Positions 23,193 through 30,921 of a stretch of DNA of 37,500 nucleotides are shown in pieces (the first letter of the stretch is position 1; each line of letters opens with the position of its first letter). The stretch comes from Granulosicoccus sp964449565 (GTDB taxonomy: Bacteria > Pseudomonadota > Gammaproteobacteria > Granulosicoccales > Granulosicoccaceae): contig CAYUZB010000025.1 of assembly GCA_964449565.1 (NCBI GenBank), positions 1 to 37,500 on the forward strand, read 5' to 3'. Under the pieces are notes generated by a model that saw only the letters and a program-made list of their open reading frames with translations, was not told the origin of the DNA and ran no database searches. The translations under genes were made by a program, and so were the position numbers.

Positions 23193-23248
23193 TGCCCTAG
23201 AGCAAATCAATCATTGCAAGTGCCCTACAGCGAATCAACCATTGCAAG
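23193..23248 (+). repeat. Two 28-bp tandem repeats upstream of bolA
   Basis: Units 23193-23220 and 23221-23248 are directly adjacent and identical at 25 of 28 positions. Each starts TGCCCTA and ends CATTGCAAG. The second ends 9 bases before the bolA ATG, so its AAGG lies in the ribosome-binding region. Confidence 0.85.
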
Positions 23249-23257
23249 GCGTCGATA

Positions 23258-23578
23258 ATGAGTTTGGCAGAAACAATTAATGACACATTAGTTGAGCATT
23301 TGGCACCGGCGCGACTGGATATCGTGAACGAAAGCCATAAGCACAATGTACCGACCGGATCGGAAAGTCACTTCAAGGTGACGGTTGTCAGCCAGAATTT
23401 CGAAGGTATCGGGTTGGTGCCGAGGCATCGTATGGTCAACAAGTTGTTGGCCGAATTGCTCGCGGGTCCTGTACATGCATTGAGTCTGCACACTTACACA
23501 CTGGCAGAGTGGCAAGATCGTGGTGAACAAGTTCCTGCTTCCCCTCCTTGCCGTGGTGGCTCAAAGCCCGCTGGATAA
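23258..23578 (+). CDS. bolA: BolA family protein
   Basis: The 106-residue protein matches BolA: SHKHNVPTGSESHFKVTVVS, then FEGIGLVPRHRMVNKLLAEL and VHALSLHTYTLAEW. BolA proteins bind monothiol glutaredoxins through a shared Fe-S cluster, and in E. coli BolA influences cell shape and biofilm genes in stationary phase. The His residues of the SHKHN loop and the invariant RHRMVN helix are present. The C-terminal tail is Pro/Gly-rich and variable. The ATG at 23258 is preceded by AAGGCG 6 bases upstream. A pair of 28-bp repeats fills the upstream region. Confidence 0.93.
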   Translation: MSLAETINDTLVEHLAPARLDIVNESHKHNVPTGSESHFKVTVVSQNFEGIGLVPRHRMVNKLLAELLAGPVHALSLHTYTLAEWQDRGEQVPASPPCRGGSKPAG

Positions 23579-23603
23579 AATTTATCCTGAGTGCAGAATG
23601 CAC
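23573..23603. terminator. Palindromes between converging bolA and the secreted-protein gene
   Basis: GGATAAA-A-TTTATCC (23573-23587) is a perfect palindrome spanning the bolA stop. GTGCA-GAA-TGCAC (23591-23603) is a 5-bp hairpin. Neither has a T-run, so a terminator role is only possible. Confidence 0.2.
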
Positions 23604-23614
23604 CAGAATTGAGA

Positions 23615-24205
23615 TTATGGATTCATCATCCATGTCATCCAGTTCGCCAGCTCACCATTGACGTACCGCCATTGTGTGATTTCAATCTTATCGTTGGATT
23701 TTTTTGCCTGCATTTGAATTTCTTCCAGATAGGAGCCAGACGTTCCTGTCTGACGAAGTTTTCTGGAGGCATTCAATTGATTTCTGTCAATGAGTTCGAG
23801 GCGTTCTATTTCCAACGGAATTGCAATTGAATCAGTGTGTTCATGTCGTTCTCGCGAGTTCGATTCGGTTGCACTGATGACAACTTCATCTGCGCGAGTC
23901 GAGACAGCTATTTTTTCGAGATTGAATTCAAGGGTGATCTGTTCTGGTTCGCCATTGACTAGGTGACACTCTGTTCGCGTACCTGTGCCGCTGGAAAAAT
24001 CTGCATTGGTCAGAATCTCGACCAGTGCTGCAGGAAGTTCCTTGGGCGCAGGGGATATTTTTCTCGACTCGCTGTCCAGTTCAAAGTATTGCTCACCCAA
24101 AGCTGTAAATTCCAACGAAGGGTCGCCACAGTTAGCCGCGATTGCGAAGCTTGTATGAGTGAGTAGCGGTACCAGAAGCAGGCTGAGCTTTTTGACGTGT
24201 TTCAT
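23615..24205 (-). CDS. Secreted protein of unknown function
   Basis: I do not recognise this family. From the ATG at 24203-24205, which follows GGAG at good spacing, the protein is 196 residues with a clear signal peptide (KKLSLLLVPLLTHTSFAIA). The mature part starts around ANCGDPS and has two Cys (in NCGD and TECHLV) that could form a disulfide. It looks mostly beta-structured, with alternating polar and hydrophobic stretches and many Glu. The C terminus has a TQWRYVNGELANWMTWM block, which could be a membrane-proximal strand. The frame is open 23 codons upstream but that part lacks a signal sequence. Periplasmic location is inferred. Confidence 0.6.
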   Translation of the reverse strand: MKHVKKLSLLLVPLLTHTSFAIAANCGDPSLEFTALGEQYFELDSESRKISPAPKELPAALVEILTNADFSSGTGTRTECHLVNGEPEQITLEFNLEKIAVSTRADEVVISATESNSRERHEHTDSIAIPLEIERLELIDRNQLNASRKLRQTGTSGSYLEEIQMQAKKSNDKIEITQWRYVNGELANWMTWMMNP

Positions 24206-24331
24206 GCGTTTGCGCTCCAATAGATCATCAGAATCCATGATGCAACCATTGGACCATTGAGGCCTAAATCGCATGGCTTGGCCGAGTTCGACGATTCGAG
24301 TATCTGAAGCGGTATTACTTTCGAGAATTTT

Positions 24332-26080
24332 TCACACTGATAGGTCAGTGATCACCACCGTTGAGTTTTGTGCAAGACGCTGCAATGCCTGTTTGAACAT
24401 GCTTAGAAACACTCCAAAAAATTCAGCATGGGAATTGCTGCTGTTTGTTGAAGGGTTTGCCAAGGTATCTGTGAGCATTTGATAGATTCGAAGGTTTGTC
24501 GAATTGACGAAAGGTCTTGCCATTGGGCCTGCATGGCGCAGGCAATACCAGTCAGAGACTAGCGTGGTCATAGTGCAGGCCGTAATATCATCCTGTTGCA
24601 AGCCAGAGCGTTCAATCAGCAAGTCAAACTCGGATTGCAGATCTGGCGACACTTTGTCGTGCAAGGACCCGAAGGAAAGAGCGTCAGATGTTTTTCGTTG
24701 CATGAGTAAAAGCACTATGAGATCGGCCGCGTTGGTGTGCTCAATTTCTACTGCGAGATCCTGAGGCCATTCCTTGGCCAGAAAGTGATGTATTGCCCGT
24801 GACCGCATTCTCAGGTAAAGGAATTCACCAAATCTTGTGGCGTTCAAAGCGTGGCAATGTGCTTCATTGGATGCGTCAGATTCTGCCCGGTAAGCAGATA
24901 TCAGTGATGAGTCAAGGGGCATGTCATTGAGCGCGACAGTCTCTACCAAACAACCCTGTGCGCGGGGATGAATCAGTTTGTAAGCCGCAGGGAACGCTGC
25001 AATAGAGGGCACGGCGATATCTGTGATTTGCGATTGCTCATACTGTCTTTGAGTCGTCGCGTTAACATGCATATGCCCGCTGAAATGCAACTTGAGCCCG
25101 GCCTTGGCCAAGGTGCTTGCAACCTTTTGCTTTGGTGATCGCCTGATGTTCTCGTTGTCACCAAACAGTTGTGCCTCCTGGCCCGCAGGATCATCAAAAG
25201 GGTCCATGATTGGGTAATGTGAAAATGCATATACCGTCTTGCCCGAATGACTGGCTCTGGCGTAAACATCTTTAATCCAGTCGATCAAAAACGGTTTGAC
25301 GTGCAACACGGCATTCCATCCTGCATCCGAGCTATTCAGAAAGGTACTTTTGCGATTGGGATCCGTTCGGCCATTGCGTGGCTCGAATACGTTTGCATCG
25401 ATCATCAGTAACCAGAGTCCGCTGCTGACTTCAACAAGATACGACGCATCCATCAAGCGATGGACGGTCTTCCCATCGGCAGACCGGGCATCGAACATAC
25501 GCGATGCGGGTGTGTCGCATTGACCAAAAGGTGTTTCCCAATAACGATACTCGGTTTGTCTGAACAAACCGTATTCGGCCATTGGCATCAAGCTGGCAGG
25601 TGTTCCTTCGCAATAGATTTTGCGAGTCAACACGGATGTGTCGGGCTCAGTGGCTGCGATTTCAGGATCGCTGGTAACCAATACGGTGCTATCGGGTGCG
25701 GTGACGAATCGTGTTGACTGATGCTTCCCAGCGGGACCATAGAAATCATGGTTCCCCGGTATTGCATAAAACGCCATAGCGTATTCCTGACGATACTGTT
25801 TGAGCAGTTCTGCGAGACGTCTCGTGGCTTCAATTTGCCCATCGTCGGTGTAATCACCGAGCAATACGACATGGCGGATGCCACGCTGGCGAATATTGTT
25901 CAGTGCGGTTCTGAGGGCTTGCGCACTTTCATTGAATACCCGAGAAGACCGGCGTGTGTCTTTCCAGCTACGCAAAGTGACATGTCGGCCCCCCAGCATC
26001 GTGCTGGCGCCATCGTAGTTGCTATCGGGGTCGTGGAAGTGCGCATCGGCGATGACAGCGATGGAGGGTAGGTCGGCCAT
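24332..26080 (-). CDS. Calcineurin-like metallophosphoesterase with a large C-terminal region
   Basis: The 582-residue protein carries all binuclear-metal motifs of calcineurin-like phosphoesterases: ADAHFHD (Asp12, His14), LLGDYTDDG (Asp76), IPGNHDFYG (109-112), FSHYP (287-290) and SGHMH (335-338). There is no signal peptide, so a cytoplasmic place is likely. Residues about 345-582 form a helical extension I cannot assign. Substrate is unknown; the family covers phosphomonoesters, cyclic nucleotides and nucleotide-sugar or lipid intermediates. A GTG at 26083 directly precedes the ATG and is an alternative start. It is divergent from the GT4 gene. Confidence 0.85.
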   Translation of the reverse strand: MADLPSIAVIADAHFHDPDSNYDGASTMLGGRHVTLRSWKDTRRSSRVFNESAQALRTALNNIRQRGIRHVVLLGDYTDDGQIEATRRLAELLKQYRQEYAMAFYAIPGNHDFYGPAGKHQSTRFVTAPDSTVLVTSDPEIAATEPDTSVLTRKIYCEGTPASLMPMAEYGLFRQTEYRYWETPFGQCDTPASRMFDARSADGKTVHRLMDASYLVEVSSGLWLLMIDANVFEPRNGRTDPNRKSTFLNSSDAGWNAVLHVKPFLIDWIKDVYARASHSGKTVYAFSHYPIMDPFDDPAGQEAQLFGDNENIRRSPKQKVASTLAKAGLKLHFSGHMHVNATTQRQYEQSQITDIAVPSIAAFPAAYKLIHPRAQGCLVETVALNDMPLDSSLISAYRAESDASNEAHCHALNATRFGEFLYLRMRSRAIHHFLAKEWPQDLAVEIEHTNAADLIVLLLMQRKTSDALSFGSLHDKVSPDLQSEFDLLIERSGLQQDDITACTMTTLVSDWYCLRHAGPMARPFVNSTNLRIYQMLTDTLANPSTNSSNSHAEFFGVFLSMFKQALQRLAQNSTVVITDLSV

Positions 26081-26144
26081 CACCGTATGTTACAGGCTTG
26101 CCTTCGGGCTATGATACGTTCACTTCAAGATATATCAGACTGAT

Positions 26145-27242
26145 GTGACTGTTAAGGAAATCGCCTTTTACTCCCCGCTCAAGCCTGCTGATCACCCGAC
26201 GCCGTCCGGCGATCGATTGATGGCGCAACAGCTTATTCATTGTCTGGGTGAGTCAGGTTGTTCGGTTGAGATCGCGTCAAGACTACGGGTTTTCATCAAG
26301 GAGCCGGATAATCAAGCAGCATTTGCTGAACTTGAACATCAAGCGGAGCTCGAAATGCAGCGTTTGCGTGACCACTGGAAGCTTCATCAGGTGCCTGTCT
26401 TGTGGTTCTGTTATCACCCCTATTACAAGTCACCCGATTTGATCGGGCCAAGCCTTTGCAAAGAGTTCGAAATTCCTTACATGACGGCAGAGGCCAGCTA
26501 TTCACAAAGGCGTGCTACCGGGATATGGGAAGCGACTCAAGAGCGTGTTCTTCAGTCAGTGACAGAAGCCGCCGTCAATATCTGTTTTACCGGTCGGGAC
26601 AAGGCAGGGCTGCGAGAGTATGTGCCAGAAGCTCAGTTGGCGACACTGCGACCCTTTATCAATATCGATGCATTTTGTGCTGATCCACATCCGCCTGCCG
26701 TGCCGGAACTTGTAACGGTTGCGATGATGCGTTCGGGCGACAAGATGAAAAGTTATGAAATGCTTGCATCAGCGTTAAGTCAGTTATTGCATTTGCCGTG
26801 GACACTATCAATCGTGGGGGACGGACCGAAACGTGATGTGGTTTACCAGTTATTCTCCGACTTCCCGGCGGATCGGCTCAACTGGCATGGACAATTAAGT
26901 CGTGATGAGATTGCTACCGTGTTTTCAAGGTCAAGCCTTTTCGTATGGCCCGGATGCGGGGAGGCCTACGGACTCGCTTACCTTGAAGCGCAGGCAGCGG
27001 CATTGCCCGTAGTGGCTTTCGATACCGCGGGTGTTCCCGAGGTTGTTGATTCAGGTTACAGCGGTTATCTGACGCCGGCGGGTGACGCTACCGCTTACGC
27101 TGCCGCTGTTGCAAGGCTCGTGATAAATACACAGGAGCGTCTGGACATGTCGGTGAAAGCCCGTCTTCACGTACACAACAAACACAGTCTGGCGATGGCC
27201 AGCCGTGCGCTTGAGGGTTTGTTGAATGAAACAATTGCATGA
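26145..27242 (+). CDS. GT4-family glycosyltransferase
   Basis: The 365-residue protein is a GT-B glycosyltransferase. The C-terminal nucleotide-sugar domain has LSIVGDGPKRD and the EX7E motif (Glu273 and Glu281 in CGEAYGLAYLEAQ), then ALPVVAFDTAGVPEVV. The N-terminal acceptor domain starts IAFYSPLKPADHPTPSGDR, with the Gly expected in the first loop. The GTG at 26145 is the only sensible start. Donor and acceptor are unknown. It overlaps the deacetylase gene by 17 bases, so the two products probably act together on one glycan or glycolipid. Confidence 0.85.
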   Translation: MTVKEIAFYSPLKPADHPTPSGDRLMAQQLIHCLGESGCSVEIASRLRVFIKEPDNQAAFAELEHQAELEMQRLRDHWKLHQVPVLWFCYHPYYKSPDLIGPSLCKEFEIPYMTAEASYSQRRATGIWEATQERVLQSVTEAAVNICFTGRDKAGLREYVPEAQLATLRPFINIDAFCADPHPPAVPELVTVAMMRSGDKMKSYEMLASALSQLLHLPWTLSIVGDGPKRDVVYQLFSDFPADRLNWHGQLSRDEIATVFSRSSLFVWPGCGEAYGLAYLEAQAAALPVVAFDTAGVPEVVDSGYSGYLTPAGDATAYAAAVARLVINTQERLDMSVKARLHVHNKHSLAMASRALEGLLNETIA

Positions 27243-27960
27243 CGTTCTGAATGAGCGTGTCGACGCGGGCATTCCCGTGCAATTCTGGTTGCGGGATGAT
27301 GATGCAGTAGAGCCGACGCCCGAGCTGGATCAGTTGCTTGCACTGGCTGATGCGTTTGCCGTGCCGCTGACATTGGCGTCCATTCCGGCGTTATCAGGCA
27401 AGGCTTTGGCTGAGCGACTGATCAGTGAAGAGCGGGTGAGTGTTGCTGTACATGGATGGTCGCATCAGAATCACGCTTCGGCCAACGAAAAGAAGCAGGA
27501 GCTGGGATTGCATCGCCCATCTTCGCTTGTCCTTGACGAGCTATCGCGAGGCTTGGCTCATCTTTCTCAATTACATGAAAAGCGTTTTGTCCCTTTGTTA
27601 GTGCCGCCCTGGAATCGAATAGACGCTTTGCTCGTGAAGCAGTTGACAGCGATCGGCTTTCACGGCTTGTCGACGTTTGGCAAGCAATCATCGGGTGACA
27701 TCGCCGTGATGAATTCGCATGTCGATGTCATCGATTGGAAAGGCACACGTGGTGGTCGCACGACATCCGAACTTGAGGCTGAAATCGTTACTCAACTTCA
27801 GAGCTCAAGTGAACCCATTGGCCTACTGACTCATCATCTGGTACACGATGACCAGGTCTGGGGATTTCTCGAACAATTGTTCGCTATGACGTCGAACAAG
27901 AGCGGCATCAGTTGGATGCGTATTGATGATCTTTTGCCTGAGCTACGGCCAGACCCATGA
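27226..27960 (+). CDS. NodB-like polysaccharide deacetylase family protein
   Basis: The 244-residue protein shows a compact NodB/CE4-type catalytic layout. FWLRDDDA (Asp24-26) supplies the base and metal Asp, HGWSHQNH (His76 and His80) the metal His pair, VPPWNRI the third motif and LLTHHLVHD (His203/204) the catalytic His. It lacks a signal peptide, so it would act in the cytoplasm, on a lipid-linked or nucleotide-linked sugar rather than on exported polymer. It starts inside the GT4 gene, and its 3' end overlaps the DXD glycosyltransferase gene tail-to-tail by 18 bases. Confidence 0.78.
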   Translation: MKQLHDVLNERVDAGIPVQFWLRDDDAVEPTPELDQLLALADAFAVPLTLASIPALSGKALAERLISEERVSVAVHGWSHQNHASANEKKQELGLHRPSSLVLDELSRGLAHLSQLHEKRFVPLLVPPWNRIDALLVKQLTAIGFHGLSTFGKQSSGDIAVMNSHVDVIDWKGTRGGRTTSELEAEIVTQLQSSSEPIGLLTHHLVHDDQVWGFLEQLFAMTSNKSGISWMRIDDLLPELRPDP

Positions 27961-28911
27961 TTTCCACAACAACAACATTCCCTTGTCTTCGGCTTCGGCC
28001 TGTTGACACCACTGTTCGACGTCGGCTAATGGGGTTTGTTGTGGCAAAAAACCTGCGACAAAATCTGCATCGGCAAGCGTGACTGTGCCCCCGCGCCCCA
28101 TCAGGGTAAAAATCAGTGGACCGGTGGTCCACCATGCCGGCGCATTGGGCAATACCGTCATCACATCATTCAATGCATCAAGCAGTCGCGTAAAGACCGG
28201 ATGATTTGGTGGCGATGCCAATACAGAGTTTGCTAGTAGCAAGCCACCCTTACCGGTATTTCGCGGGATGTCTTCGGCCATTGTTGTCAGGCCGATCAAC
28301 GGCAGTAGATCGTGAAAGCTCACATCATTGCGTGCCGGATACCAGTCGCAATCGAGATAGATGCCACCGATTTTTTCCATGATCACGTAGCGGGCGACAT
28401 CAACGGCGCCTGGGAAATCGCCGCGAGAAATCATGTCTCGATACATCGGGTGATTGTCGAGGCCGAGCTCCTGCAAGTCTTCTTCTTGCCATAAGCGATA
28501 GTCATAGCCGTGTCTCGCTGCGTGTTTTGCCCAGGCGGCTGTGGCAGGGGGTGGATTCGAGCCAATCCAAATCTGATGGATCGAGTGTGGAACTGGTTCA
28601 CGATTGACTGTCACCATGTCACGGCGTTCAGCGCCGGTGAATTTCACGAAGGCCTCAAGCAAAGCAGGTGGCGGAACCAGATGGTATTGGTAGCCGGCAC
28701 GCTGTACGCTGTCGCCTCGCGCCTTGGCCAGCTTCAACAGCGCTGAGTGCAAGCGCCTTGGTACTCCCAGCGATGTGCGATGGCCCAATACCTCGACATC
28801 GGCCGCTTGCGCGATAGTCGCCAGGATAGCGTCAGCTTCGTCAAATTGGCCCGAAACACGTAGCCTGGCCGCGGCCTCCAGACGTTCATTCAATCGTTTC
28901 TTAGCTGACAT
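27943..28911 (-). CDS. DXD-motif glycosyltransferase (GT32-like)
   Basis: From the ATG at 28909-28911 the protein has 322 residues. The N-terminal 70 residues are a helical, TPR-like stretch (RLRVSGQFDEADAILATIAQ). The catalytic core starts at PHSIHQIWIG (about 108-117) and includes DVARYVIMEKIGGIYLDCDW (171-190), the standard Gly_transf_sug pattern with Asp187 and Asp189 as the metal-binding DXD. An upstream in-frame extension of 27 codons runs into the divergent promoter region of the ABC operon and is disfavoured. Donor sugar is unknown. It reads toward the deacetylase and away from the ABC genes. Confidence 0.8.
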   Translation of the reverse strand: MSAKKRLNERLEAAARLRVSGQFDEADAILATIAQAADVEVLGHRTSLGVPRRLHSALLKLAKARGDSVQRAGYQYHLVPPPALLEAFVKFTGAERRDMVTVNREPVPHSIHQIWIGSNPPPATAAWAKHAARHGYDYRLWQEEDLQELGLDNHPMYRDMISRGDFPGAVDVARYVIMEKIGGIYLDCDWYPARNDVSFHDLLPLIGLTTMAEDIPRNTGKGGLLLANSVLASPPNHPVFTRLLDALNDVMTVLPNAPAWWTTGPLIFTLMGRGGTVTLADADFVAGFLPQQTPLADVEQWCQQAEAEDKGMLLLWKSWVWP

Positions 28912-28950
28912 GTTTCTTCGGGAATTGCCAAATGTTAAGTACCCGCTCAT

Positions 28951-28987
28951 GTTATCTTGAGCGACTCTTCGTCGCGAGCCTGATAAC
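28951..28987 (+). promoter_or_regulatory. Nested inverted repeat before the ABC operon
   Basis: GTTATC (28951-28956) and GATAAC (28982-28987) are perfect inverted arms. Inside them GCGAC (28961-28965) pairs with GTCGC (28971-28975) around TCTTC. It lies 20 bases before the ATPase ATG, in the divergent spacer, and could be an operator or mRNA leader structure. Confidence 0.4.
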
Positions 28988-29007
28988 AGCAATGTACCAG
29001 CAGGGTT

Positions 29008-30921
29008 ATGTCTGATCAGTTAAATCCAAAATCAGACTTGCTTCGAATTGAGAATCTTGAAGTGACTTTTCCGATGCCCGGCGGTCGTATCAAGGCAGTC
29101 AAAGGGGCCAGCCTGCGTGTTTTGCCGGGCAAGGTGACGGCCTTGGTCGGCGAGTCCGGTTCCGGAAAATCGGTCATCAGCCAGGTAGTCATGGGACTGC
29201 AGCCGGAATTTGCCGAAGTCTCGGGAAAGGTGTTGTTTGCCGACCCTCTCGATCCGGGCGCGGTTTGGGACACCGTGCAGCTGCCGCGCGACGGTCGCAA
29301 GATCAGATCAATTCGTGGTGGTCGAATCGGCATGATATTTCAGGAGCCGATGACCTCCTTTTCGCCGCTGCATACCATTGGCGATCAGATATCCGAGAAT
29401 CTGCGCCAACACTCGGTGCTGACACCTGCCGAGCAACGCAAGCGTTGTGAGGAAATGCTGGCGCAGGTCGGATTTGAGCGGCCCGAAAAAGTGTTCGATA
29501 TGTACTCGTTTGAGTTGTCCGGCGGTATGCGGCAACGCGCCATGATTGCCATGGCCTTGGTCTGCGAGCCGGCCTTGCTGATTGCCGATGAACCCACCAC
29601 TGCGCTCGATGTAACTATCCAGGCGCAAATTCTGAATTTGCTACGCGATCTTCAATCACGCCTCAAGATGGCTGTCTTGTTGATCACTCACGATCTCGGC
29701 GTCGTTGCAAACATGGCTGATGAGGTGTCCGTTATTTATCGTGGCGAAATCATGGAGTCGGGTCCGGTTGACGCCATTTTTCGCACACCGGGTCATCCTT
29801 ATCTGAAAGGCTTGATGGCGGCGATACCGGATTTTGGCATGCCTCGCGATCAGCGGCTCAAGCCACTGCGTGATATCGAAACCAATGTCGATCATCTGCT
29901 GGATAAATTGTCGGCACCTCCGCGGGTAGAAGGGCCAAAGCCCGATGTCATTCTGTCAGTCAAGAATCTCAGTAAAACCTTCTACACCCGAAAACAGGAG
30001 TGGAAGGTGCTTGATGCAGACAAACCACGTCCAGTTGTTGATGGTGTGAGCTTTGATATTCGTCGCGGAGAATGTCTGGGGCTAGTGGGTGAAAGTGGCT
30101 GCGGCAAGTCAACCCTGTCCAAAATTCTGATGCATGCGATCCAGCCGGATACCGGCAGCGTTACTTTTGATGATGGGAGTGGGCCGGTTGATGTACTTGC
30201 TCTGCGTGGTGAGGAGCTTAAGGCGCTGCGGGCAAAGATCCAGATGGTCTTTCAAGATCCTATCTCGTCACTGTCGCCGCGTATGTCGGTCGGCAATATA
30301 CTCAGGGAGCCGTTCGACATTCATGAGCGTGGCACGCGCGAGCAACGCAATACGGCGACGATGGCCTTGCTTAACGCAGTGGGTCTTGGTGCCAATGCCT
30401 TGCAGCGTTATCCTCACAGTTTTTCCGGTGGGCAGCGTCAACGCATCGGTATAGCGCGATCGCTGGCGGTCGCGCCAAGCCTGATCATTTGCGATGAGCC
30501 GGTTTCAGCACTGGATGTGTCTGTGCAGGCGCAGGTGTTGAATCTGCTGAAAGATTTGCAGACCGATATGGGTTTGACCTATCTTTTTATTTCGCACAAC
30601 CTTGCAGTTGTCGACTATATGGCTGACAGGGTAGCGGTCATGTGGGCGGGCAAGATTGTCGAATTGGCCCCAAGAGAAGTCATCATGAAGGACCCGGTAC
30701 ATCCGTATACCAAATCACTGATGGATGCCGTACCGTTTCCGGATCTTGACCGACCGCTGGATTTCTCCACCGCAGGTGAAATGAGCTCGACCTCGTCGCT
30801 ACTTTGGGCAGACGCCTTTCGTGGAGACAATGAATCGGATCAGCTGACGACACTTGACTTGGGTGATGATCATTTTGTGTTAGCGCGCAGCAGCGCCGAC
30901 TTTCAGGAATTACGACAATGA
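29008..30921 (+). CDS. Peptide-class ABC importer, fused double ATP-binding protein
   Basis: The 637-residue protein joins two ABC ATPases of the OppD/OppF type, as in YejF. Half 1 has Walker A GESGSGKS (48-55), signature ELSGGMRQRAM and Walker B LLIADEPTTALD. Half 2 has Walker A GESGCGKS near 360, signature FSGGQRQRIG and Walker B LIICDEPVSALD. Each half ends with the C-terminal block typical of peptide importers (PGHPYLKGLMAAIP and PVHPYTKSLMDAVP). Both catalytic sites look intact. It is the first gene of the importer operon and overlaps the binding-protein gene by ATGA. A CAGCAGGG sequence precedes the ATG. Confidence 0.95.
   Translation: MSDQLNPKSDLLRIENLEVTFPMPGGRIKAVKGASLRVLPGKVTALVGESGSGKSVISQVVMGLQPEFAEVSGKVLFADPLDPGAVWDTVQLPRDGRKIRSIRGGRIGMIFQEPMTSFSPLHTIGDQISENLRQHSVLTPAEQRKRCEEMLAQVGFERPEKVFDMYSFELSGGMRQRAMIAMALVCEPALLIADEPTTALDVTIQAQILNLLRDLQSRLKMAVLLITHDLGVVANMADEVSVIYRGEIMESGPVDAIFRTPGHPYLKGLMAAIPDFGMPRDQRLKPLRDIETNVDHLLDKLSAPPRVEGPKPDVILSVKNLSKTFYTRKQEWKVLDADKPRPVVDGVSFDIRRGECLGLVGESGCGKSTLSKILMHAIQPDTGSVTFDDGSGPVDVLALRGEELKALRAKIQMVFQDPISSLSPRMSVGNILREPFDIHERGTREQRNTATMALLNAVGLGANALQRYPHSFSGGQRQRIGIARSLAVAPSLIICDEPVSALDVSVQAQVLNLLKDLQTDMGLTYLFISHNLAVVDYMADRVAVMWAGKIVELAPREVIMKDPVHPYTKSLMDAVPFPDLDRPLDFSTAGEMSSTSSLLWADAFRGDNESDQLTTLDLGDDHFVLARSSADFQELRQ

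Noticed and set aside
23193..23248. The 28-bp repeats as a minimal CRISPR array
   Set aside because: The units are directly adjacent with no spacer, and no cas genes are nearby.
24335..24350. CACTGA/TCAGTG hairpin at the end of the phosphoesterase gene as a terminator
   Set aside because: The 6-bp stem is within the last codons and has no T-run on either side.
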